Shown here one piece after another: positions 27,435 through 36,786 of a DNA stretch of 64,000 nt. The stretch comes from Beggiatoa leptomitoformis. GTDB lineage: Bacteria > Pseudomonadota > Gammaproteobacteria > Beggiatoales > Beggiatoaceae. The DNA lies in assembly GCF_001305575.3 (NCBI RefSeq), contig NZ_CP012373.2:2428261-2492260 (forward strand), given 5' to 3'. The notes below the pieces were generated by a model. The model saw only the letters and a program-made list of their open reading frames with translations, ran no database searches and was not told where the DNA came from. Made by a program: the position numbers and the translations under genes. How positions within the stretch are numbered: the first letter of the stretch is position 1; each line of letters begins with the position of its first letter.

Positions 27435-28472
27435 ATGTTTCAAAAACCCCTACAAACCCTCATACTCTGCTTATCTATTTGTATTAGCCCACAAAGTAAC
27501 GCACAAGATACAGTTAGTATTATTGGTGTAGGGGATATGATGCTCGGGACAAATTATCCACAAGATGACCTCCCACCCAATAATGGCAAGGAATTGTTAG
27601 CCAATGTTCAAACCTTATTAAGTAACGCTGATGTGACGTTTGGAAATTTAGAAGGGGTCGTTTTAAATGAGGGTGGCGCGACGGGCAAAGTCAGTTGTAA
27701 TAACTGTTTCTCTTTTCGGATGCCCGAATATTTGATTGATAATCTCGTCACTGCGGGTTTTGATGTCGTTAGCATTGCTAACAATCATGTTGGTGATTTT
27801 GGCACGTTAGGAATGCAAAATACCCTAAAAGTGTTAAAACAAAAGGGAATTAATGCGGCTGGTTTTGAATCTGTCCCCTCTACCAGTTTTACAAGGAATG
27901 GGGTACGTTATGGTTTTGCTGCCTTTGCACCTAATAATAACGTCATGGATTTACGCGATATTCCTGCGGCTAAACGACTGGTTGCACAATTAGCACAGGA
28001 TAATGATATTGTGATTATCTCTTTTCATGGCGGTGCAGAAGGCAGTGCGCATCAACATGTAACCCGTCAATCAGAAACGTTTTATAGTGAAAATCGGGGC
28101 AATGTGTATGCGTTTGCACATGCCGTGGTTGATGCGGGTGCAGATGTGGTTTTCGGGCAAGGCCCTCATGTAACCCGTGCGGTTGAAGTGTATAAAAACC
28201 GTTTTATTGCTTATAGTTTGGGGAATTTTTGTACTTATGGCCCTTTTAATGTCAAAGGTGTCAATGGTGTTTCCCCGTTGATTAAAGTTGATGTTGATAA
28301 AAACGGGCAATTTATTCAAGCAAAAGTCGTTTCTACTCAACAAACTAAACGTAGTCCCGTTACATTGGATTCAGAGCAAACTGCTTACAAGTTAATTCAA
28401 TCGCTTACAAAAACAGATTTTCCTGAAAGCCGTTTGAATTTCAGTTCAACGGGAATAATTACCCAACCATAA
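27435..28472 (+). CDS. CapA-family metallophosphatase-like secreted protein
   Basis: A protein of 345 residues with a signal peptide (MFQKPLQTLILCLSICISPQSNA). The CapA/PgsA-type calcineurin-like fold starts with IIGVGDMMLGTNY and continues with FGNLEGVV, SIANNHVGDFG and ISFHGG, then GADVVFGQGPHVTRAVE and YSLGNF. These are the metal-site motifs of the family (D, N, H). CapA proteins take part in polyglutamate or capsule synthesis; the role here is unknown. It begins immediately after the TAA of the NlpC/P60 gene, so it is probably in the same operon and may share a cell-envelope function. Confidence 0.88.
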   Translation: MFQKPLQTLILCLSICISPQSNAQDTVSIIGVGDMMLGTNYPQDDLPPNNGKELLANVQTLLSNADVTFGNLEGVVLNEGGATGKVSCNNCFSFRMPEYLIDNLVTAGFDVVSIANNHVGDFGTLGMQNTLKVLKQKGINAAGFESVPSTSFTRNGVRYGFAAFAPNNNVMDLRDIPAAKRLVAQLAQDNDIVIISFHGGAEGSAHQHVTRQSETFYSENRGNVYAFAHAVVDAGADVVFGQGPHVTRAVEVYKNRFIAYSLGNFCTYGPFNVKGVNGVSPLIKVDVDKNGQFIQAKVVSTQQTKRSPVTLDSEQTAYKLIQSLTKTDFPESRLNFSSTGIITQP

Positions 28473-28554
28473 TGTGCTGAGTCGTGCTACACAAGCATTG
28501 TTTATATTGATTTCTTGGGTACGACTGAACAAATGTTTCTGTTTTTCCTACAGA

Positions 28555-29028
28555 TTAGTCAACAAAAAAAGTCCGTAGTTGTTTTAAATGCTGGATTAAT
28601 ATTTGTTGTTCTGCACACGTCTGTTTTTCGAAAAACTGTTTTATATAGGCAATGTGTGCGGGAAATGCCTTTTCAAAAACTGCTTCCCCTTCAGGGGTTA
28701 GTACCGCATATAAAGTGCGCCTGTCTGCTGTCCCCGCAATGCGTTTTACCAATCCTTTTTGTTCTAAACGGTCGATAACGCCCGTCAATGTTCCTTTCGT
28801 AATTAACGTTTTCTCGCCTAACTCTTTGAATGTCATCCCATTGGTATTTCCCAAGGTTGCGATGATATCAAATTGAGCAGGTGTTAAATCAAACGCTGCA
28901 ATATGTTTTGCTGCATTTGATGTAATCGCCTGATAAGTATAAACTAACTCGCGCATAACGTCCAAAAAGCGTTCTCCAGCCGCCATTTTGCTGGTATAAG
29001 CGGATTGTGTAGTATCTGGGTTTTTCAT
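28555..29028 (-). CDS. MarR-family transcriptional regulator
   Basis: A protein of 157 residues with the MarR winged-helix layout. The N-terminal helices are followed by FDLTPAQFDIIATLG, the recognition region FKELGEKTLITKGTLTGVI and the wing KGLVKRIAGTADRRTLYAVLTPEG. It probably binds DNA as a dimer. Its target is not visible: neighbours are the convergent CapA-like gene and the upstream hemerythrin gene. No palindrome in its own promoter region was strong enough to call an operator. Confidence 0.88.
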   Translation of the reverse strand: MKNPDTTQSAYTSKMAAGERFLDVMRELVYTYQAITSNAAKHIAAFDLTPAQFDIIATLGNTNGMTFKELGEKTLITKGTLTGVIDRLEQKGLVKRIAGTADRRTLYAVLTPEGEAVFEKAFPAHIAYIKQFFEKQTCAEQQILIQHLKQLRTFFVD

Positions 29029-29194
29029 TTTATTAGTTCTAGTTAAAACTGTACTGGATTAAGGTAATACCTTAACACGATTTTGTGATTTGGCAAGTTT
29101 TTCACTAAGCAGTGGAAACAGTGAAAGTGAGGGAACTTACTAATATATTAATTATAAAATAAAATTATTACAGCGGAGAATGAAAAGAAGATTA

Positions 29195-29215
29195 AGTGCG
29201 CATCCATTCGCACCT
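29195..29215. repeat. Palindromic repeat, GTGCGAAT family
   Basis: AGTGCGCAT CC ATTCGCACCT forms arms of ~9 bp with one central mismatch. It belongs to the same palindrome type as those at 50046, 50089 and 58285. Confidence 0.6.
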
Positions 29216-29240
29216 AAATATTGCGTTGAAAATAGTCGAA

Positions 29241-29711
29241 TTATTTATGCGGGTGAATATATTCCCAAATTTTGCCAACCCACGTTTTTTCTGACCAAGA
29301 GGGTTTTAAACCCTTGCCTAATAAGAATGGACCATATTTTTTATCATCTTGTAAAATATGATGGGTAAGCCAATGACGCAGAAAGTGTAATACTTCTATA
29401 CTGACCGTTCCTTCTCCTGTCGCAACTTTTTTTTGTAAGTCAAAAACTTGCTTTGTCAGTTCTTCATGATGCTTTTTGTGATTTTCGTATTCAGGATAAT
29501 CAAAAATCCGCATCAGGCTTTCTTCTACGGCAAAATGGATAACCGTGTATTGGGCAAGTTCATCTAATACCCGTTTGATTTCATCTTTATCCGTGCGTTT
29601 TACAATCGCTTCATACATGCGATTAACCAGACCAACGAGAATTTTATGTTGCTCGTCAATTTCTTGAACGCCAACACTAAGTTCGTCTGTCCACTCCACC
29701 AATGGCTTCAT
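29241..29711 (-). CDS. Bacteriohemerythrin
   Basis: A protein of 156 residues from the ATG at 29711, chosen because AAGGAGAA lies just upstream. An ATG 7 codons earlier at 29732 would place that ribosome site inside the gene. Di-iron ligands fit the hemerythrin pattern: H22 (IDEQHK), H59 and E63 (HFAVEE), H78 and H82 (NHKKHHEE), H118 and D123 (HHILQDDKKY). It binds O2 reversibly, presumably for storage or delivery in the cytoplasm, as in microaerobic bacteria. A nested palindrome lies ~50-90 bases upstream. Confidence 0.92.
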   Translation of the reverse strand: MKPLVEWTDELSVGVQEIDEQHKILVGLVNRMYEAIVKRTDKDEIKRVLDELAQYTVIHFAVEESLMRIFDYPEYENHKKHHEELTKQVFDLQKKVATGEGTVSIEVLHFLRHWLTHHILQDDKKYGPFLLGKGLKPSWSEKTWVGKIWEYIHPHK

Positions 29712-29758
29712 ATTATTGTTCTCCTTGCTCATTCAGCTTAAGTAACCATAAATAAAAT

Positions 29759-29802
29759 CAGGAAATTGCACTTTACCTTAAGGGAAAAAACGCAATTTCC
29801 TG
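29759..29802. promoter_or_regulatory. Nested palindrome upstream of bacteriohemerythrin
   Basis: CAGGAAATTGC (29759-29769) and GCAATTTCCTG (29792-29802) form a perfect 11-bp inverted repeat. Centred almost on the same point is a second perfect palindrome, CCTTAAGG (29776-29783). It lies 48-91 bases upstream of the hemerythrin ATG, so an operator is plausible. A terminator for the gene upstream is the alternative. Confidence 0.45.
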
Positions 29803-29884
29803 AATCTGTGCAGTTATTATGCCAGCAAAAAACACAAAAATAATGACTAGGTCGTAATAAAAAATGCAGGATGAAAAAGATTCT

Positions 29885-29949
29885 CCCTTTAAAAAAGGGC
29901 ATTGAAGAGGTCTATTTTTTTCAAGATATCCCTCTTTTTTCAAAGAGGG
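29885..29949. repeat. Two adjacent hairpins, CCCTTT and CCCTCTTT types
   Basis: CCCTTT AAA AAAGGG (29885-29899) and CCCTCTTT TTTC AAAGAGGG (29930-29949) lie in the ~260-base gap between two minus-strand genes. They may be a double terminator for the 29976-30656 gene or a dispersed repeat. Confidence 0.45.
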
Positions 29950-29975
29950 AGGTATCATTTACCACGACCATCTAT

Positions 29976-30656
29976 TTAATTCACCGATGATTGTTGAATG
30001 GTAAAAATTTGGGTTGCTGTAAAATCCTGTGTCTCTGTTTTAGGAGGGCGTTCGTTAGTGAGGATAATATAACTACCTGTTACAGGAGTATTTGTAAAAA
30101 CTAAACGCAGTGTTTTAGTCAACTCTTTTAAAGAAGTTCCTGTAAAACTTCCCTCACGAACGTTTCCTACAAATATATCGCTGGTGAGCGTACCATCAGG
30201 ATCAATCAGCACATCAATGACCATTGCCACGGTGGTATTATTTGAATTAACCGTTACATAAGCAAGATAATGGTCTAAGCTGGTTTGCCAAACCCCATCA
30301 TATTGCCCACCTTCGTAGGCTAAAATTAAATCGGCTTCAATCGGATAGCTATTATTAGGCTCTGTGACCGTGCCAGAAAAATGCGTTTCTGTATCATTGA
30401 GCGTTGCGGTGACTACATCATCACTAGTAAGGCTTTGCAAAGACAATTGTTGATTATCCAGCAAACCTAAAAAAGTGGTTGTTCCTGATAAATCAGACTC
30501 TATTTGTACACCAATGACCTGATTTTTGGTATCTTGCATGAGTAACCAATAGTTACTGTTATTGTCTATCCAGACACCATTAATTGCAGCAAAACTACTG
30601 CTTTGCCAGACTAATAAGCAGACGAATAATAGATTTTTCACGTATTGCAAGTGCAT
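29976..30656 (-). CDS. Secreted protein of unknown function
   Basis: A protein of 226 residues with a signal peptide (MHLQYVKNLLFVCLLVWQSSSFA). The mature part is beta-rich and Thr/Ser-rich (WLLMQDTKNQVIGVQIESD, HFSGTVTEPNNSYPIEADL, GQYDGVWQTSLDHYLAYVTV), like a small lipocalin- or calycin-like repeat. I do not recognise a family. GAGGAG precedes the ATG. There is no operon partner: the pcm gene upstream is divergent. Confidence 0.72.
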   Translation of the reverse strand: MHLQYVKNLLFVCLLVWQSSSFAAINGVWIDNNSNYWLLMQDTKNQVIGVQIESDLSGTTTFLGLLDNQQLSLQSLTSDDVVTATLNDTETHFSGTVTEPNNSYPIEADLILAYEGGQYDGVWQTSLDHYLAYVTVNSNNTTVAMVIDVLIDPDGTLTSDIFVGNVREGSFTGTSLKELTKTLRLVFTNTPVTGSYIILTNERPPKTETQDFTATQIFTIQQSSVN

Positions 30657-30844
30657 GATTTAATGCTCCTCAATTGTAATTTTAAGGGAAATGTACTTTT
30701 TTATACGGCTGAATAATTTAAAATCCGTCGTGAGCAAAAATTTTTTGGGGCTTACCAGATAAAGTATATCTTTTTCTACCTGCACTTTTGATAACGCTAT
30801 ATAATACACAACAGTTTGACGAGGCACTTTTAGACAGGAACGGT

Positions 30845-31510
30845 ATGATGTCATCAATGAATGTTGAACAAGCTCGCTTTAATATGATAGAGCAACAAGT
30901 TCGTCCTTGGGATGTGTTAGACCCGCGTGTACTCGACGCGATGACACAAACCCCGCGCGAATTATTTGTCCCCGCTACTTATAGCGTGTTAGCTTTTGCA
31001 GATATATCCATCCCCCTTGCACATGAACAAGTCATGTTATCCCCTAAAGTTCAAGGACGTATCGCACAATCCTTACTTTTAGATAGCAATGATACTGTGT
31101 TAGAAATCGGCACAGGAAATGGGTATTTAACAGCTCTATTAGCAAAGTTAGCTGATAAAGTAGATAGCGTTGATATTTTTGAAGAATTTACCAAAACCAC
31201 CGCTGAGAAATTGCACGCATTAGGATTAAACAATGTCACGTTAGAAACAGGTGATGCGGCCAATGGTTGGAAACAAGATAAACGCTATGATGTCATTGCC
31301 TTAACAGGGTCTTTACCGTTATTAAAACCTTATTGGCAAGAACAATTAAAAATTGGTGGGCGGTTATTTGCCATTGTTGGCGAATCCCCAATTATGCAAG
31401 CGCGCGTTATTACCCGCTTAAGCGATAAAGAGTGGATGACAGATTATATTTTTGAAACTGACATTCCTGCGTTGCTCAATGCTCCCCAACCCAGCCGTTT
31501 TGTTCTATAA
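30845..31510 (+). CDS. pcm: Protein-L-isoaspartate O-methyltransferase family protein
   Basis: A protein of 221 residues from the ATG at 30845, which has AGGAA upstream; a frame opening at 30788 would lack a ribosome site. The N-terminal RFNMIEQQVRPWDVLDPRV is characteristic of the Pcm-like proteins next to tolC. The SAM motif I is VLEIGTGNGYLTALLA and motif II is DVIALTGSLP. It methylates or repairs isoaspartyl residues, or is a relative with unproven activity. It is the first gene of a pcm-rhodanese-tolC series also seen in other gammaproteobacteria. Confidence 0.85.
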   Translation: MMSSMNVEQARFNMIEQQVRPWDVLDPRVLDAMTQTPRELFVPATYSVLAFADISIPLAHEQVMLSPKVQGRIAQSLLLDSNDTVLEIGTGNGYLTALLAKLADKVDSVDIFEEFTKTTAEKLHALGLNNVTLETGDAANGWKQDKRYDVIALTGSLPLLKPYWQEQLKIGGRLFAIVGESPIMQARVITRLSDKEWMTDYIFETDIPALLNAPQPSRFVL

Positions 31511-31569
31511 ATCTTCATCATAAGGCAACATGAAACCGCTTTTGTGTTGCCTGTTTTACATACACCATA

Positions 31570-31902
31570 ATGCGCCAGTTAAGTCCCCCACAATTAAAAG
31601 CCTACTTAGAACAACAGGTAATTGAAAACAGTCCTTTACCTTTGTTGCTTGATGTCCGAGAACCTTGGGAATATCAAATTTGTCATTTAGACAATGCGGT
31701 ATTAATCCCTATGGGGACATTGCCCAATCAATTGAGTACATTAGACCGCCAACAAGAAATTGTCGTTATTTGTCATCATGGCGTACGTAGCCAACAAGTA
31801 GGTTGGTTTTTAGAACGTGTTGGATTTAAAGATATTATCAACCTCGTTGGGGGCGTTGCCGCTTGGGCACAAGAAGTCGACCACAACATGCCAACTTACT
31901 AG
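31570..31902 (+). CDS. Rhodanese-like sulfurtransferase
   Basis: A protein of 110 residues forming one rhodanese domain: LLLDVREPWEYQICHL, the active-site loop VICHHGVRS with catalytic Cys, and the final NLVGGVAAWAQEVD. Single-domain rhodaneses transfer sulfane sulfur in the cytoplasm. It follows pcm by 59 bases and precedes tolC, a conserved gene order, although a functional link is not obvious. No signal peptide is present. Confidence 0.9.
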   Translation: MRQLSPPQLKAYLEQQVIENSPLPLLLDVREPWEYQICHLDNAVLIPMGTLPNQLSTLDRQQEIVVICHHGVRSQQVGWFLERVGFKDIINLVGGVAAWAQEVDHNMPTY

Positions 31903-32143
31903 AACAGACGAGATATTATTTATGACCTGTATGGCATCTTGTCATATATTGACTTTTTGAAGTATTTTGACGAATCGTCAAATTTTATTTATGCTAGTCA
32001 TGTCCGCATAAGTACTGTTTACGTTTTACAAGATTTGATGATGGCATAACAATGCTAATATCCATTGAATTGCCCTGTAAATGCAAATATCTTATGACAA
32101 GCTATTCAAGAATATTCGCAATTTTTAATATGGAGTGTCGATA

Positions 32144-33535
32144 ATGATGTATAAACGACTCAGCTATTTACTGCTTACCAGTTGTTTGGTCGTCCCTGCG
32201 ATACAGGCAGAAACCCTTTTAGATTTATATGCTTTAGCCAAAGAAAATGATGCACAACTTAAAGTATCTGGTTCTGACCGCTTAATTGCCTTAGAAGCAA
32301 AACCACAAGCTCAAGCCAGCTTATTACCACAAGTGGTATTAGGTGCAGATGCAACCGAAAGCTGGAATACAGAAAATTGGATGAGCGGAAGCGACACTGA
32401 AAGAACTGCATTAGGCTATTCGGTTTCTCTCAGCTATCCACTGTACCGTCGTGACCGTCAAATTCTGTTAGAACAAGCTGATATTGGCGTTAAAATTGCC
32501 GAAGAATCCTTTGCCAGTCAACAGCAAGCCTTGATTCAACGCTTATCTTCTGCCTACTTTACCATTCTTAATGCAGAAGATAATTTACGTTTTACCCGTA
32601 GTGCGCGAGAAGCCTTTCGTCGTCAATTAGACCAAACGCAACAACGTTTTGATGTAGGTTTAATCGCGATTACTGACGTAAAAGAAGCACAATCAGGCTT
32701 TGACCAAGCTGTTTCTGATGAAATTACGGCACAAAATACAGTTGACCAATCCTATGAATCCCTGAGAGAAATTACAGGTAGCTATCATAAACTATTGGCG
32801 ACACTGAAGGCAGACACGCCCTTATTACCACCAGACCCACAAGACATTGATGCGTGGACAAAAACTGCATTAGAGCAAAATCCACAAGTCATCGTACAAC
32901 TCGCAACCATAGAAAATGCACGCCAAGAAGTAGAACGGCAACGAGCAGGTAATTTGCCAACCGTAGATTTAACCGCACAACATGCTTATAACGATACAGT
33001 TCGTGGTGATGAATCTAATGGTATGCGCACAAATAATTCCATTGGTGTTTCCCTGAGTTATTCCTTGTACGAAGGCGGAGCAATACGTTCCAAAATTCGT
33101 GAAGCCCAACAACGCTACGTTCAAGAATTAGACCGTTTAGAACAAGTACGCCGTTCTATTCAAAACCAAACCCACACCAATTATTTAAACGTCCTATCAG
33201 GCATTAGTCGGGTTAAAGCCAGCCGTCAAGCGGTTGAATCTGCACTTACTGCATTAGAAGCCATTGAAACAGGTTTTGATGTTGGAACAAGAACATCCGT
33301 AGATGTCCTCAATGCACGACGTGACTTATTAGACGCACAACGCAATTACTCACAGTCACGTTATCAATATGTTTTAAGCACGGTTACATTAAAACAATCC
33401 GCAGGTTTACTGCGCTTAGAAGATTTAGTCGCGATTAACAATTGGTTGACAACCCCCTCTCAAGTGGCAGAACCTGCAACCACAGAGAAAAAGACCGAGA
33501 AAGAAACAACTAAAAAGTCATCTGCGAAAAAATAG
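32144..33535 (+). CDS. tolC: TolC-family outer-membrane efflux channel
   Basis: A protein of 463 residues from the ATG at 32144 (GGAG at 32132-32135). The signal peptide is MMYKRLSYLLLTSCLVVPAIQA. It has the two-repeat TolC architecture of long helices and beta strands, with the QTQQRFDVGLIAITDV and ETGFDVGTRTSVDVLNARRDLLDAQRNY motifs typical of TolC. The trimer forms the outer-membrane duct for type I secretion and multidrug pumps. A Lys/Thr/Glu-rich C-terminal tail follows. The pump partners are elsewhere. Confidence 0.9.
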   Translation: MMYKRLSYLLLTSCLVVPAIQAETLLDLYALAKENDAQLKVSGSDRLIALEAKPQAQASLLPQVVLGADATESWNTENWMSGSDTERTALGYSVSLSYPLYRRDRQILLEQADIGVKIAEESFASQQQALIQRLSSAYFTILNAEDNLRFTRSAREAFRRQLDQTQQRFDVGLIAITDVKEAQSGFDQAVSDEITAQNTVDQSYESLREITGSYHKLLATLKADTPLLPPDPQDIDAWTKTALEQNPQVIVQLATIENARQEVERQRAGNLPTVDLTAQHAYNDTVRGDESNGMRTNNSIGVSLSYSLYEGGAIRSKIREAQQRYVQELDRLEQVRRSIQNQTHTNYLNVLSGISRVKASRQAVESALTALEAIETGFDVGTRTSVDVLNARRDLLDAQRNYSQSRYQYVLSTVTLKQSAGLLRLEDLVAINNWLTTPSQVAEPATTEKKTEKETTKKSSAKK

Positions 33536-33638
33536 TTATTATTTTACCTGCAAACTGGCATAACGCCTAAATGGTATGAATTTGCTTATCATAATGGTTT
33601 AACAGGTAAAATCTTAACCTAATCATGTAACCATAAGA

Positions 33639-33672
33639 CCTATCAGATAGACGTATCTGATGGGTTTTTTGA
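33639..33672 (+). terminator. Terminator after tolC
   Basis: The stem CCTATCAGATA (33639-33649) / TATCTGATGGG (33654-33664), with one G-T pair and a 4-base loop, is followed by TTTTTTG. Confidence 0.9.
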
Positions 33673-33758
33673 TTTTATACTTGATGTCTATCAAACCAAT
33701 ATTATTTACCCTGTCAACTTAAACTATTCATTTTAAAATTTATTGGAATTTACAGGTT

Positions 33759-34517
33759 ATGAACGCTGTTTTACCCACTCCAAGGCAACCCATTTATTTA
33801 GGCGTGAATATTGACCACGTTGCAACGCTACGCCAAGCACGTGGCACTATTTATCCCGATCCTATTCAAGCCGCATTATTGGCGGAACAAGCAGGCGCGG
33901 ATTTTATTACGCTCCATTTACGTGAAGACCGTCGGCATATTAAAGAGCGTGATGTCCTTATTTTAAAAGAAGTAACGACAACACACATTAATTTAGAAAT
34001 GGCAATAACTACCATAATGCTAGATTTTGCGGAACAAGTACGCCCTCAAGATGTCTGCTTAGTCCCCGAGAAAAGAACCGAATTGACCACAGAAGGCGGC
34101 CTAGATATTCGCGGACAATTGTCACGAGTACAAGAAGCCTGTCAACAACTGCATCGTTCAGGTGCAAAAGTCTCCCTCTTCATAGACCCCGACATCACAC
34201 AAGTAGAAGCCGCCGCCGAAGCAGGTGCACCCGTTATCGAACTGCATACAGGTGCGTATGCGGATGCACCCACAACTTACGCGCAACAGCAAGAACTTGA
34301 ACGGATTAAAATTGCCACTGAACGGGGAATAGCATTGGGTTTACAAGTTAATGCGGGGCATGGGTTGCACTATCACAATGTCCGAGCCATTGCGGCGATT
34401 CCTGCATTATCAGAGTTGAATATTGGACATGCCATTGTTGCGCGCGCGATTTTTTCTGGATTTAGCGAAGCGGTGCGCGAGATGAAACGGTTGATGATAG
34501 AAGCCCGTTCCCAATAA
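33759..34517 (+). CDS. pdxJ: Pyridoxine 5'-phosphate synthase
   Basis: A protein of 252 residues, the usual PdxJ length. PdxJ condenses 1-deoxyxylulose 5-phosphate with 3-amino-2-oxopropyl phosphate to form pyridoxine phosphate, the last committed step of B6 synthesis. Visible family motifs are [49 protein letters not shown] and [13 protein letters not shown] with the catalytic histidine. It stands alone after the tolC terminator. TACAGG precedes the ATG. Confidence 0.95.
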   Translation: MNAVLPTPRQPIYLGVNIDHVATLRQARGTIYPDPIQAALLAEQAGADFITLHLREDRRHIKERDVLILKEVTTTHINLEMAITTIMLDFAEQVRPQDVCLVPEKRTELTTEGGLDIRGQLSRVQEACQQLHRSGAKVSLFIDPDITQVEAAAEAGAPVIELHTGAYADAPTTYAQQQELERIKIATERGIALGLQVNAGHGLHYHNVRAIAAIPALSELNIGHAIVARAIFSGFSEAVREMKRLMIEARSQ

Positions 34518-34583
34518 GTGCCTTAATAATGATGGGCAGTGCTAAACATTACATTTAGTACTACGCTATTGATGTCGTGGCGA

Positions 34584-35723
34584 ATGGATACGCCCTCTCT
34601 TTTCCCTAGATACCTTGCAGACTCTTCTATGTCACTCACTGCCCAACAATGGTTAGAAAAAATCCGCGCGCTCCCCATTTCCACCCCTTTAAAAATCATG
34701 AATATCTGTGGTGGACATGAACGCTCAATTACCGCAGCGGGCATTCGGGGCGCACTACCGCCACAAATAGAACTCATCCCCGGTCCGGGTTGTCCTGTCT
34801 GTATCTGTCCTGAAGAAGATATTTATGCCGCTATTCAATTAGCATTACGCGATAAAGTCATTTTAGTCGCTTTTGGTGACATGCTACGAGTGCCTATTAA
34901 TGTGAGCAAAACCGAAGCCCGCTCACTAGAACAAGCGAAAGCACTTGGTGGTGATATTCGCCCGATAGCCTCGCCAATGGAAGCCCTACACATTGCCCAA
35001 CAAAATAGGGAAAAACCAGTTGTTTTCTTCGCCGCAGGCTTTGAAACGACAATGGCCCCTGTTGCTGCACTACTTGCACAAGGAATTCCTGATAATTTAT
35101 ACATCCTACTTTCTGGACGCTTGACTTATCCTGCTGTTGCCATGTTATTGGAAACAAAACAAGCCGTTTTTCATGCACTGGTTGCCCCCGGACATGTTGC
35201 AACAATTATGGGTGCGCAAGAATGGGCATTTATCGTTACACAACATCAACTACCCTGTGCAATTGCGGGTTTTACCCCTGAAAGTTTACTTGCTGCGTTT
35301 TACTCTACCTTACGTCAATACAGCAGTCATCATTACTTTTTAGACAATTGTTATCCACAATTAGTCACTCCTACAGGCAATCAAACAGCACAACGCTATC
35401 TCATCGAAACAATGGACATTGTCGATGCTAATTGGCGGGGTATAGGCATCATACCGCACTCAGGATTTGCCCTAAAAGACAGCCAACACGATGCCCGCCT
35501 ACACTTTCCAAACTACGCCAATGAATCCCGACTACGTGCAGGACAAATGCCTGCAGGCTGTGATTGCGCAAGCGTTGTTTTAGGCAAGATATACCCAAAT
35601 CAATGTCGTTTGTATGGCACTGCCTGCGCACCACGCCATCCCATCGGGCCTTGCATGGTCTCTGATGAAGGGGCATGTCGTATTTGGTGGTCTGGTGGTG
35701 TTCGCCAACCTGCAACCGTGTGA
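34584..35723 (+). CDS. hypD: Hydrogenase maturation factor HypD
   Basis: A protein of 379 residues from the ATG at 34584; the frame is open from a weak GTG at 34539, and an ATG at 34572 is also possible. I chose 34584 because it aligns best with the N-terminal length of known HypD proteins. HypD carries the Fe(CN)2CO intermediate during NiFe-hydrogenase cofactor assembly. Its motifs are IMNICGGHE, PGPGCPVCICPEED, GFETTMAP and the C-terminal Cys-rich GCDCASV, QCRLYGTACAPRHPIGPCM. No other hyp gene or hydrogenase gene is within the window. Confidence 0.9.
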   Translation: MDTPSLFPRYLADSSMSLTAQQWLEKIRALPISTPLKIMNICGGHERSITAAGIRGALPPQIELIPGPGCPVCICPEEDIYAAIQLALRDKVILVAFGDMLRVPINVSKTEARSLEQAKALGGDIRPIASPMEALHIAQQNREKPVVFFAAGFETTMAPVAALLAQGIPDNLYILLSGRLTYPAVAMLLETKQAVFHALVAPGHVATIMGAQEWAFIVTQHQLPCAIAGFTPESLLAAFYSTLRQYSSHHYFLDNCYPQLVTPTGNQTAQRYLIETMDIVDANWRGIGIIPHSGFALKDSQHDARLHFPNYANESRLRAGQMPAGCDCASVVLGKIYPNQCRLYGTACAPRHPIGPCMVSDEGACRIWWSGGVRQPATV

Positions 35724-35763
35724 AAACTGTTTCAATATCAAAGTTTATTGTCAGTTTAATAAA

Positions 35764-35806
35764 GTGTGTTAGTGCATCAACAACGTGTTACACAACACTA
35801 ACGCAC
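35764..35806. terminator. Hairpin between hypD and the convergent epimerase
   Basis: GTGTGTTAGTG (35764-35774) pairs with CACTAACGCAC (35796-35806), with one G-T pair and a 21-base loop. There is no long T-run. Confidence 0.45.
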
Positions 35807-35853
35807 CGACGATAATCACACGTAGAAGCGATGAATCCTAACTCAAACAAATA

Positions 35854-36732
35854 TCATGCCTCAGTTAAAAACTGACTACCCACAAAAGCCCGTGGCTGAT
35901 AAGCAAAATCATCGCTTGCCTCCGTGTATGAAAAACATAAATCCTGCTTCATCCGCGTCACCATCGTGCCTGATAAATGACGAAAAGCAGGAAAAATCCG
36001 TATGCTATTCGCTAAAAAACTAAATAGCCTTTCAGGAATCGTTATAATTCGCGGTTTTTTGTGCAACACATAAAAAATATGCTCAACCATTGCTCGATAA
36101 CTTAATGTCTGTCCACCGCTAAGATTATAACTTTTATCAAAAGTAGCCTTATTATTAACAACCTGTAAACAAGCTAATGCCAAATCATCCGCATGAACAG
36201 GCTGACGCAATCCATTCCCTTTCCCTACCAATGGAAAAAAACCAAACCGTTGAATAAATTGTACAATAAACGAAATGTTCTTATCTAATCCACACCCATA
36301 AACCAATGTTGGACGAAATAATGTATAAGGGAGCTGACGACGCTGGCATTGTTCAATGATGTTCTCTTCTGCTTGTGTTAGCTCGGTAACAACCTGCTGC
36401 TCTTTTGGATTAGGCGAATTCAATTTTGTAAAACGGCTCGTAGAACTAAATGTAATAACTCGAAGCAACGGCGCATCATCAGGTAATTGAACTAATAAAT
36501 CGGGCAATAACCCCAATGGCGCGATGTGAAACAACACCGTTGGTTTTAAAATAGATAAATGCGCCCCCCGTAAATCTAGCTGTTGCCAATGTGTACTATG
36601 CAATGGCGGATGACGACTAATCGCGGTTATCTCCCATCCCGCCTGCTGCAAACGTGGTAACAAAAAATGACCGATTTGATTAGTTGCACCAGTAACAAGC
36701 GCATGTGTTGGATTAATAGACATAGTGTGCAT
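35854..36732 (-). CDS. NAD(P)-dependent epimerase/dehydratase (extended SDR)
   Basis: A protein of 292 residues with the Rossmann motif LVTGATNQIGHFLLP at the N-terminus. VITFSSTSRF occupies the position of the catalytic Ser region, and LPYTLFRPTLVYG is characteristic of sugar-nucleotide epimerase-like SDRs. KKPRIITIPERLF follows near the C-terminus. The active-site Tyr-x3-Lys is not obvious, so it may be an atypical member acting as a quinone- or ubiquinone-related reductase or a structural protein. The substrate is unknown. Confidence 0.82.
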   Translation of the reverse strand: MHTMSINPTHALVTGATNQIGHFLLPRLQQAGWEITAISRHPPLHSTHWQQLDLRGAHLSILKPTVLFHIAPLGLLPDLLVQLPDDAPLLRVITFSSTSRFTKLNSPNPKEQQVVTELTQAEENIIEQCQRRQLPYTLFRPTLVYGCGLDKNISFIVQFIQRFGFFPLVGKGNGLRQPVHADDLALACLQVVNNKATFDKSYNLSGGQTLSYRAMVEHIFYVLHKKPRIITIPERLFSFLANSIRIFPAFRHLSGTMVTRMKQDLCFSYTEASDDFAYQPRAFVGSQFLTEA

Positions 36733-36786
36733 ATTCGATTAAGGTTATTGAGGCTATATTATTATTCATAACAAGGGAGTCATTAC

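Noticed and set aside
29180-29368. 62-codon plus-strand frame overlapping the bacteriohemerythrin gene
   Set aside because: It is a shadow of the well-supported minus-strand gene and contains a dispersed palindrome.
29773-29958. 61-codon minus-strand frame
   Set aside because: It covers the two hairpins between genes and shows no protein-like features.
30660-30857. 65-codon minus-strand frame upstream of pcm
   Set aside because: It overlaps the pcm start and its promoter region and has no recognisable domain.
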